From NCBI GenBank assembly GCA_937952995.1, contig CALFYB010000204.1, positions 1 to 9,918 on the forward strand: a stretch of DNA of 9,918 bases. Direction: 5' to 3'. The notes beneath the pieces are model-generated. The model was not told where the DNA came from. It saw only the letters and a program-made list of their open reading frames with translations, and searched no databases. Below are positions 1-5,541 of the stretch, piece after piece. Origin of the DNA: an uncultured Caulobacteraceae bacterium (GTDB taxonomy: Bacteria > Pseudomonadota > Alphaproteobacteria > Caulobacterales > Caulobacteraceae). Every line of letters starts with the position of its first letter. Position 1 is the first letter of the stretch. The position numbers and the translations under genes were made by a program.

Positions 1-23
1 CCTACACGACGCTCTTCCGATCT
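1..23 (+). other. Illumina TruSeq adapter remnant (left end)
   Basis: The first 23 bases match the 3' part of the universal TruSeq/P5 read-1 adapter, ending in GCTCTTCCGATCT. This is library sequence, not genome. The same adapter occurs in reverse complement at the right end, so the molecule appears to have been sequenced adapter to adapter. Genomic sequence starts at 24. Confidence 0.97.
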
Positions 24-54
24 AACCCTTAAGGCGCGAAGGGGCAATAAAGAC

Positions 55-70
55 ATAAAGATATCTTTAT
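55..70. promoter_or_regulatory. Perfect 16-bp palindrome, candidate operator downstream of ptsH
   Basis: ATAAAGATATCTTTAT is a perfect palindrome (half-site ATAAAGAT) in an otherwise GC-rich region, 15 bp past the ptsH stop codon. It has no T-tract or loop and looks like a dimer-binding operator rather than a terminator. In several alphaproteobacteria with this gene order the next gene after ptsH is ahcY (S-adenosylhomocysteinase). From memory, palindromes of the ATAAAGATATCTTTAT type are predicted operators for SAM/SAH-responsive ArsR-type regulators of methionine-cycle genes. The operator role and the ahcY target are inference, because the gene lies outside the window. Confidence 0.5.
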
Positions 71-85
71 ATGAGCAGCGTGATC

Positions 86-358
86 CTAGCGGTCTTCGTC
101 AAACCGGTTGGCAATCAGGGCCACGAGGGCGTCGAGGGCGGCTTCGGCTTCAGGGCCTTCGGCGGCAATGTCGATGGTCGAGCCAATCCCGGCGGCCAGC
201 ATCATCAGGCCCATGATGGAGCGGGCATCGACGGTCTGACCCTCGCGGCTGACCATGACCTCCGCATCGAAACCCGAGGCGACCTTGACGAACTTGGCCG
301 AGGCCCGCGCATGAAGCCCGCGTTCGTTGATGATCTCGACGGTCCGGCTGAGGCTCAT
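86..358 (-). CDS. ptsH: HPr family phosphocarrier protein
   Basis: This is a 90-residue cytoplasmic phosphocarrier of the phosphotransferase system, the usual HPr length. The phospho-accepting histidine is His16 in GLHARASAKFV. The regulatory serine targeted by HPr kinase is Ser47 in ARSIMGLMML, in the canonical place. HPr normally takes phosphate from enzyme I at the histidine and passes it to EIIA proteins. With no sugar permease nearby and HprK and EIIA in the same operon, a regulatory (PTS-Ntr-like) role is likely. The ATG overlaps the manX stop as ATGA, and a GGGAGAG ribosome-binding sequence lies 2 nt upstream of the start, so translation is probably coupled. It is the last gene of the operon inside the window. 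Identity is near certain; the regulatory role is inferred from context. Confidence 0.96.
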   Translation of the reverse strand: MSLSRTVEIINERGLHARASAKFVKVASGFDAEVMVSREGQTVDARSIMGLMMLAAGIGSTIDIAAEGPEAEAALDALVALIANRFDEDR

Positions 359-759
359 TTCTCTCCCGCCAAAACATAGGAGGCGACGGAGATATATTTG
401 CGGCCCGCCTCTTGAGCGTGGGCCACGCAGGTCTCGAGGCTTTCACGGCCCCGAACGCTGGCCAGCTTGATCAGCATGGGCAGGTTCAGTCCGGCAATGA
501 CTTCGGCACCGGTCTGTTCCATCACCGAGATGGCGAGATTAGAGGGTGTGCCGCCAAACATGTCGGTCAGCAGGATGACGCCGTTGCCGCTATTGACGGT
601 CTCTGCAGCGGTCAAGATATCGGTGCGCCGCTGTTCCATATCATCGTCGGGACCGATGCAGACGGCCACGACATCCGACTGAGGCCCGACGACATGTTCC
701 ATCGCCAGGCGGAACTCTTCGGCCAGTCGTCCATGGGTGACGATCACAAGCCCGATCAT
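355..759 (-). CDS. manX: PTS EIIA component, mannose/fructose family (stand-alone)
   Basis: A 134-residue single-domain EIIA-Man protein. His9 in VIVTHGRLAEE is the expected phosphorylation site, and Asp66 in LLTDMFGGTPSN matches the conserved aspartate that supports it in the E. coli protein. Enteric ManX is a fused IIAB protein; this one has only the A domain, as is typical in alphaproteobacteria, where no IIB, IIC or IID partner exists and the protein works as a phosphorylation-state sensor. The stop overlaps the ptsH start (ATGA). A weak GAGAG ribosome-binding sequence precedes the ATG. The upstream frame stays open to a TAA just after hprK but has no ATG, GTG or TTG, which fixes this start. 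Confidence 0.95.
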   Translation of the reverse strand: MIGLVIVTHGRLAEEFRLAMEHVVGPQSDVVAVCIGPDDDMEQRRTDILTAAETVNSGNGVILLTDMFGGTPSNLAISVMEQTGAEVIAGLNLPMLIKLASVRGRESLETCVAHAQEAGRKYISVASYVLAGEK

Positions 760-768
760 GCAAAGTCT

Positions 769-804
769 CTCAAGGGGTCGCTCACGGGGCCTCTCACGGG
801 ATCC
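769..804. repeat. Three degenerate 12-bp tandem units in the hprK-manX spacer
   Basis: Units CTCAAGGGGTCG, CTCACGGGGCCT and CTCACGGGATCC lie head to tail, sharing the pattern CTCAxGGGxxCx. On the coding (minus) strand each unit ends in GAG, and the last leads into the weak ribosome-binding sequence of manX. The array is short and imperfect, so it may be chance or a small expansion. No function is assigned. Confidence 0.5.
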
Positions 805-811
805 CTCCCGA

Positions 812-831
812 GCGCAGCAAGAACGCTGCGC
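812..831 (-). other. Intercistronic hairpin between hprK and manX
   Basis: A perfect 7-bp stem (GCGCAGC/GCTGCGC) with a 6-nt loop starts about 20 nt after the hprK stop codon. No T-run follows on the minus strand, so it is not a typical intrinsic terminator. It could be an RNA-stability or processing element that separates expression of hprK from manX-ptsH. It is visible in sequence; its function is inferred. Confidence 0.45.
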
Positions 832-852
832 GGACAGTTCGTGAGTGGCTTA

Positions 853-1299
853 TCATCGGACTGGAAGCTGGTGCAATGCCATCTGTATCATTGTCACGCA
901 AAGGGCGGAAAAAGGGTCGATTGAGACGAGTGGCAGCGACCGACCACACAGAACCCTGTGCGCTGGGTCTGGGTACCGTTCAATCGCCTCTCGCGGCACG
1001 ATCTGCGCGACCAGATCGATCTGACAAAAGCCCAGCGCGGGTAAGGCGGATGTCATAATGCCAAGGCCTCGGACCTCGATCTGTCCCGCTAAGGTTGGAT
1101 GGGCGCGGCCAAAGACCTTGCCCGCATCTGACCAGAGGATGACCCGGTCATCGGCGACCAACCGCCAACCCGCCGCCAGCGCTGTGAGGGCCAGGTGGCT
1201 CTTGCCCGAGCCTGAGGGGCCAAGGATCAACACGCCGTGCCAACGCCCCCCTTGGTGCCGAGCGATCAGTCCACCGTGAGCGGGGCTGCGATCTGTCAT
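853..1299 (-). CDS. hprK: HPr kinase/phosphorylase, short alphaproteobacterial form
   Basis: A 148-residue protein that phosphorylates HPr on its regulatory serine (Ser47 here), and in characterised family members also removes that phosphate. It has the Walker A motif GPSGSGKS at residues 27-34, the ADD acidic pair at 50-51, and the family signature EVRGLGI at 75-81. The Firmicute enzyme is about 310 residues with an N-terminal domain. Here only the C-terminal catalytic domain is present, which is normal for alphaproteobacteria. An upstream in-frame TTG at 1309-1311 would add four residues. I chose the ATG because it forms an ATGA overlap with the chvG stop, the same junction type as manX/ptsH. 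No strong ribosome-binding sequence is seen, fitting translational coupling to chvG. Confidence 0.93.
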   Translation of the reverse strand: MTDRSPAHGGLIARHQGGRWHGVLILGPSGSGKSHLALTALAAGWRLVADDRVILWSDAGKVFGRAHPTLAGQIEVRGLGIMTSALPALGFCQIDLVAQIVPREAIERYPDPAHRVLCGRSLPLVSIDPFSALCVTMIQMALHQLPVR

Positions 1300-2948
1300 G
1301 TCGTCAGGCAAGGCAGGCTGACACTGAAGCGCGCTCCGACGATCTGACCCTCAGCATCCAGACGATTTTCAGCCCAGATGTGACCGCTATGGGCCTCGAC
1401 AATCTGACGGGCAATGGACAGGCCCAGCCCTGAATTGCCGCCAAAAACCGCCCCGCGTGGCCGCGAGGTATAGAACCGCTCAAAGACGGTTTCGAGATTT
1501 TCGGGCGGGATGCCGGGACCATCATCATCAATGATGACCCGAGCCTCTGATCCAACCTTGCGAACGTCTATTCGAACTTGGCGCTCCTTGTCGTCGGCCG
1601 GGCGGGTGAAGGAGCGGGCATTGTCGATCAGGTTGCGGAACACTTGGCTTAGCGGGCCCTCACGACCACTGATGGTCAGGTTTTCAAGGGCTTCAGGATC
1701 TTGCATGACGACGCTCGCGTCCCCGGCCTTGGCACTTTCGCTGTAGAGGGCGCAGAGGTCGGACAGCAGGCGCGGCAGGTCAATGGGCCTGGGCGCATCG
1801 CGCGACAACTCGGCATCCAAACGCGAGGCATTGGAAATGTCGGTGATCAGGCGGTCAAGCCGCCCGACATCCTGTTTGAGGATGCCCATCAGCTTGGTGC
1901 GGGGTGCGGGCTCAGAGACGATGTCGAGGGTCTCAACGGCCGATCGGATCGAGGTCAAGGGATTGCGGATCTCGTGGGCGACATCGGCTGCAAACCGCTC
2001 AATGGCATCCATGCGCGAGGTCAGGGCCGAGGTCATGGACTGAAGGGACCGGGTCAGGTCCCCCAACTCGTCGTCCCGATCTGCGAGGTCCGGTAAGATG
2101 ATCGCTCTAGCCCTCGACAGCCTTACCCGGTCCGCGGCCCGTGCCAAGCGCAGAACAGGCTGGGCAATGAGTCGATTCAGCAGGAAAGACGAGGCGAGCG
2201 ATACGCCAATGGCCATGATGATGAACGGCAAAAGGGCCTTGCGCTCAGCCGCGATAATTTCGTCAACATCGCCAGATTCGAGCGTCAACACACCGAGGAC
2301 AGCCTCGACATGGCGAAGAGGGATCGAGACCGACACAACCCGATCGCCATTGGCACCCATCCTCATGCCAGAGACGGGCTTACCCTTTAGGGCGAGGGCG
2401 ACCTCTTGCTGAAGCGCCTCGCGGGCTGCCTCTGCCTTTGCTGGCCGAGAGGGATCGTTCTGGGCGGGAGGCGCGGGCGTCCCGCGCTTGCGCGCAGGTG
2501 GCAAGAGCCGCTTCTCGACGCGATCCGAAACGGTGTAGCTGTCGGCCAACTCATGCCCATCAGCATCGAACAGGCGCGCGCGCTGGGATCTTGGGATGAA
2601 CAGCAGTTGAAGGGTCTGGGCCGCCCGGTCGACTTCTAACTGCGGGACCGGCTCCCCCATGGTGGCAGCGCGGTCGATCACATTGGCGATGAACTCGCCT
2701 TGGGTGGTCAGGCTAGCGATCTGGGCATTGATGAGGCCTCGGCGCATCTCATTCAATACGAGCGCGCCGCCGATCAAGATGGCGAGACCCAGAAGGTTCA
2801 GGGCGATGATCAGGCCGCCAAGCCGCGAGCCCGGTATCAGCTTTCGCCGCCCCTTGCTGGATCTTTGACCTTCACCAGACCCGAACCCCGCTTCGATATC
2901 GGGATAGGGGGCGGGGTCAGGATTCGCGATATCGGTATCCAACGCCAT
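1296..2948 (-). CDS. chvG: Sensor histidine kinase ChvG (ExoS family)
   Basis: A 550-residue inner-membrane sensor kinase. The layout is a cytoplasmic N-terminus with a basic stretch (about 30-43), TM1 at about 44-65, a periplasmic sensor domain to about 236, TM2 at about 238-258, a HAMP linker, a dimerisation domain with phospho-acceptor His325 in DVAHEIRNP, and an ATPase domain. The ATPase domain shows the N box with Asn443 in FRNLIDNA, DDDGPGIP (474-481), VFERFY (488-493) and GNSGLGLS (504-511). In rhizobia ChvG/ExoS signals acid and envelope stress and is held inactive by periplasmic ExoR; in Caulobacter ChvGI also answers cell-envelope stress. The periplasmic part has a Pro/Ala/Lys-rich segment (about 150-175) that may be a flexible insertion. 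The start overlaps the chvI coding end by 32 nt and lacks a clear ribosome-binding sequence, so translational coupling is likely. Confidence 0.95.
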   Translation of the reverse strand: MALDTDIANPDPAPYPDIEAGFGSGEGQRSSKGRRKLIPGSRLGGLIIALNLLGLAILIGGALVLNEMRRGLINAQIASLTTQGEFIANVIDRAATMGEPVPQLEVDRAAQTLQLLFIPRSQRARLFDADGHELADSYTVSDRVEKRLLPPARKRGTPAPPAQNDPSRPAKAEAAREALQQEVALALKGKPVSGMRMGANGDRVVSVSIPLRHVEAVLGVLTLESGDVDEIIAAERKALLPFIIMAIGVSLASSFLLNRLIAQPVLRLARAADRVRLSRARAIILPDLADRDDELGDLTRSLQSMTSALTSRMDAIERFAADVAHEIRNPLTSIRSAVETLDIVSEPAPRTKLMGILKQDVGRLDRLITDISNASRLDAELSRDAPRPIDLPRLLSDLCALYSESAKAGDASVVMQDPEALENLTISGREGPLSQVFRNLIDNARSFTRPADDKERQVRIDVRKVGSEARVIIDDDGPGIPPENLETVFERFYTSRPRGAVFGGNSGLGLSIARQIVEAHSGHIWAENRLDAEGQIVGARFSVSLPCLTT

Positions 2949-3627
2949 AGAGGGTTTCTATCGCATCAAAGGTCGGATCGACCTGCCGAAATTTGCGTCT
3001 CATACGCTTGATGTGGCTGTCGATGGTCCGATCATCGACATAGACCTGATCATCATAGGCCGCATCCATCAGATTATCGCGGCTTTTGACGAAGCCCGGA
3101 CGCTGCGCCAAGGACTGCAGCAACAGAAATTCGGTCACGGTGAGCTTCACCGCCCGGTCGTCCCAAAGGCAGTCATGCCGCGCCGAATCTAGGGTCAGGC
3201 GGCCGCGCTTGATGCTACGGGCGGCGGTGGCTGCGGCTTGGCCGGGATTGCCAGCCTCCTCATCGTCGCGGGCCCGGCGCAAGACGGCCTTGACCCGCTC
3301 GATCAGCAGGCGCTGGCTGAAGGGCTTGTGCATATAGTCGTCGGCCCCGAGGTTGAAGCCGAGGATCTCGTCGATCTCCTCATCCTTGGACGTCAAGATG
3401 ATGACCGGGATGTTCGAGGTCTGACGCAGGCGGCGAAGCACCTCCATACCGTCCATACGGGGCATTTTGACGTCGAGAATGACCAGATCAGGCGGATCGC
3501 TTTCAAGCGCCGCTAGACCCGACGCCCCATCATAATAGGCCTTGACCACATGGCCGTGGCTTTCAAGCGCCAACGAGACGGAGGTGACGATATTCTCATC
3601 GTCATCGACCAGGGTAATTTTCGCCAT
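2917..3627 (-). CDS. chvI: Response regulator ChvI (OmpR/PhoB family)
   Basis: A 236-residue DNA-binding response regulator, partner of the ChvG kinase encoded just downstream. The receiver domain (1-118) has the acidic pocket at 8-10, phospho-acceptor Asp52 in VILDVKMP, Thr79 and Lys101 in KPFS. The C-terminal winged helix (about 138-236) ends in the usual GVGYRY and carries the recognition-helix segment DDRTIDSHIKRMRRKF. The ATG at 3625-3627 is preferred over an in-frame GTG 45 nt upstream. It begins the receiver fold directly (MAKITLVDDD) and has an AGGTG ribosome-binding sequence 5 nt before it. It is the first gene of the operon and is divergent from the 580-residue unknown gene. In Rhizobiales the divergent neighbour of chvI is often pckA, which is not here. 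Confidence 0.95.
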   Translation of the reverse strand: MAKITLVDDDENIVTSVSLALESHGHVVKAYYDGASGLAALESDPPDLVILDVKMPRMDGMEVLRRLRQTSNIPVIILTSKDEEIDEILGFNLGADDYMHKPFSQRLLIERVKAVLRRARDDEEAGNPGQAAATAARSIKRGRLTLDSARHDCLWDDRAVKLTVTEFLLLQSLAQRPGFVKSRDNLMDAAYDDQVYVDDRTIDSHIKRMRRKFRQVDPTFDAIETLYGVGYRYRES

Positions 3628-3678
3628 TGAACACCTAAGCCTATCAATCCGCGCGCTCCCAAGGAACACCACCGCTAT

Positions 3679-3707
3679 AAGCTAGTCGCACAGATGTGGC
3701 CATTCAA
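3679..3707 (-). promoter_or_regulatory. Candidate promoter for the chvI-chvG-hprK-manX-ptsH operon
   Basis: On the minus strand TTGAAT (3702-3707) and TAGCTT (3679-3684) are separated by exactly 17 bp, about 50 bp before the chvI ATG. The -35 box matches consensus at 4 of 6 bases and the -10 at 3 of 6, so this is a weak prediction from spacing and position only. ChvI autoregulation is plausible, but I cannot identify a ChvI site. Confidence 0.3.
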
Positions 3708-3765
3708 TGGCGAGCCGTATCCCTCATTGCTGTCTTCGCATCAGGTTAGTTTCGCAGACGATAAA

Positions 3766-3779
3766 ATAGTTATAACTAT
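3766..3779. promoter_or_regulatory. 14-bp AT-only-core palindrome upstream of the 580-residue gene
   Basis: ATAGTTATAACTAT is a perfect palindrome (half-site ATAGTTA) located 20 bp before the ATG at 3799, within an AT-rich patch (3760-3779) of the divergent chvI/unknown-gene region. It contains TATAAC, which could serve as a -10 box for the plus-strand gene, so it may be an operator overlapping a promoter. No convincing -35 box was found. One 14-bp palindrome in a window this size is not improbable by chance. Confidence 0.35.
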
Positions 3780-3789
3780 GGCCCTCCTC

Positions 3790-3794
3790 GGAGG
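3790..3794 (+). promoter_or_regulatory. Ribosome-binding site that decides the start of the 580-residue gene
   Basis: GGAGG lies 4 nt before the ATG at 3799, the strongest Shine-Dalgarno match in the window. It selects this ATG over the in-frame ATGs at 3694 and 3778. A CCTCC at 3783-3787 faces it and could pair partly with it (CCTC/GAGG, 4-nt loop), a weak possible way to mask the site. Confidence 0.75.
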
Positions 3795-3798
3795 ATCA

Positions 3799-5541
3799 AT
3801 GGCCCAACCCCCAATCCACTATGAGCTCTACATTCGGCGCATACCCGGGGCTCCTTGGACCCTGTCCTTAGCGACGGAAGATCGGGCTGTTGCCCTTGCC
3901 ACCGCCGAGTCCTTGATGGCGGAGCGGCAGGCGGCTGCGGTCAAGGTGACCAAAGAAACCATGGACGCCGAGACGATGGGCTTTCGGACCTCCACGATTC
4001 TGGCCAAGGGCGAGGTCGAGGCTAAGGCAAAAAAGGCCAAGATCGAGGACCAGGCCCCCCTGTGTGTTAGCCCTTCGGACCTCTATTCGATGCACTCGCG
4101 CGACCGGATTACGCGTTTGCTGGAAGACTGGCTCAATCGTAACGGGGTTACCGCCTTTGAGCTGCTGCACCGCGCGGATTTGGCCGAACTCCTCGAAGGG
4201 TCCGGGATGGACCTGCAAGGTGCCATCCAAAAGATTTCGATACCTGAATCTCAGAGCCGGGGCCTATCGGTCCACGAGGTCGTCCGGTCTTTCCAAGGGC
4301 TGACGGAGCGCACCTTGGAGCGCATCCAAAATGATCATATCAAAGGGCGCTTCCCCGACCCGGCCACAGAGGGCTTCGCTGAAGCGGCGGTCAGGCTCTA
4401 TAGCCAGCCTGATCCCTCCTATCTGCTTGGCGGCGGGGTCGCGGCCCATCTGGCCCATGCTCGCAATTGGAAACAGAAGGTCGACGCCCTTCTGGATCTG
4501 GCTGACAAGGTATCGGGTGCCGCCATCCCGATGGCCGACGGACCCAAGGCTTTGGCCTTTAAGGTCTTGGAACAGCCCCTTTCGGAAATATTGGGATCTA
4601 AAAAGGGTCTGGCGGACCTGCTGGGTGCCAACCTCAATTTGGGTCAGCGCTTGGCGGCCATGACCCGCTTGGCCGCCCCCAAGGCGGTTGATGATTTAAT
4701 CCGGATTGAACCGGCCATAGCCAAATCTCTCCCGGCGCTGGAGGGGCCAGCGGTTCGGCTGGCAAAATGGCTTGGCCATGACGCCTTTTTTGCGGTTCGC
4801 GCCTCTATTGCACGGCAGATCTTGCGAGACCTGCTCGGCCCACGTCGCCTGTGTCCGGACAATGCCGCGCAAGAGGTCGAGATGCTTCGCGCCTTGGCCA
4901 TGGCCCTGACCTTCGGAGCCGGTAAGTTGATGACTCCCGAGGATGTGCAGGCCGCCTTTGTCGATCGCTCTCGCATGTTGATGAGTAGCGAATTTGTCAC
5001 GGCCTTTGTGGGCAGCGACCGCACCGCCTTTGAGGAGGCCGAGGCCCTCATCCGGCTGTTGGAAAATGTCATTGGCGGGGCCAACAAGCGCGAAGCGGCG
5101 CGCTGGATCAGAAGCAATGTTGGCGCGCTCAAATTCGAACGTGATGTGGTGGGTCAGATCCAGCCCGCGCGCACCAAACTGCAGGTGCTGGCTCGGATGC
5201 AGAGATCCATCACCAAGGCGGGGCTGACGGTGGAGGATACCGATCCGATCGTGAAGCGGATCGGTGAGGTCGGGGGCCTTGTCGAAGCTGAGAGCAAATA
5301 TATCGCTACGATCATGAAGGCGCAGGTGACGTCGGCCAACCGCCTGATGATGCTGATGGCGCTTAGCTCGGGTGAGGCGGGACCGAGCGGGCCCGTCGCC
5401 GACAAGGCTCAGGCCGAGGCCATGAAGCTTCTGCGTCTGCCCGATGTTCGCAAGGAGATCGCGGCCTCGCCTGACATGGCGACCGCCGTAAAGCGGTTTT
5501 TAGAGGCCAGCGCCCCGGCCAAGGTCCCGCCGAACGGCTAG
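3799..5541 (+). CDS. Conserved-looking hypothetical protein, 580 residues, unknown function
   Basis: I do not recognise this protein by name. It has no signal peptide or membrane segment and should be cytoplasmic. Residues about 6-70 look like a separate small alpha/beta domain (HYELYIRRIPGAPWTL, then a helix, then AAVKVTKETMD). The pattern resembles an N-terminal module I have seen in other alphaproteobacterial hypothetical proteins, from memory only. A Lys/Ala/Glu-rich linker (70-84) follows, and the rest (about 90-570) is Ala/Leu-rich and apparently all helical, with no catalytic motif, zinc cluster or nucleotide-binding loop that I can see. The tail (571-580) is short and Pro-rich. The start at 3799 is set by GGAGG; an upstream in-frame ATG would add 35 residues that run through the promoter region. 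It is divergent from chvI, and its TAG shares CTAG with the polA stop. Base composition and codon use look like its neighbours, so there is no sign of recent transfer. Confidence 0.88.
   Translation: MAQPPIHYELYIRRIPGAPWTLSLATEDRAVALATAESLMAERQAAAVKVTKETMDAETMGFRTSTILAKGEVEAKAKKAKIEDQAPLCVSPSDLYSMHSRDRITRLLEDWLNRNGVTAFELLHRADLAELLEGSGMDLQGAIQKISIPESQSRGLSVHEVVRSFQGLTERTLERIQNDHIKGRFPDPATEGFAEAAVRLYSQPDPSYLLGGGVAAHLAHARNWKQKVDALLDLADKVSGAAIPMADGPKALAFKVLEQPLSEILGSKKGLADLLGANLNLGQRLAAMTRLAAPKAVDDLIRIEPAIAKSLPALEGPAVRLAKWLGHDAFFAVRASIARQILRDLLGPRRLCPDNAAQEVEMLRALAMALTFGAGKLMTPEDVQAAFVDRSRMLMSSEFVTAFVGSDRTAFEEAEALIRLLENVIGGANKREAARWIRSNVGALKFERDVVGQIQPARTKLQVLARMQRSITKAGLTVEDTDPIVKRIGEVGGLVEAESKYIATIMKAQVTSANRLMMLMALSSGEAGPSGPVADKAQAEAMKLLRLPDVRKEIAASPDMATAVKRFLEASAPAKVPPNG

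Noticed and set aside
26..44. CCCTT/AAGGG hairpin as a terminator after ptsH
   Set aside because: Only a 5-bp stem with an 8-nt loop and no T-run on the minus strand, too weak to call.
1300..1311. TTG start for hprK adding four residues
   Set aside because: No ribosome-binding sequence, and the ATG at 1299 makes a typical ATGA overlap with the chvG stop.
3628..3672. Upstream GTG start for chvI adding 15 residues
   Set aside because: Receiver domains of this family begin at MAKITLVDDD, and AGGTG precedes the ATG at 3627.
3694..3798. 35-residue in-frame extension of the 580-residue protein
   Set aside because: A strong GGAGG site sits directly before the ATG at 3799, and the extension would translate through the AT-rich palindrome and promoter area.
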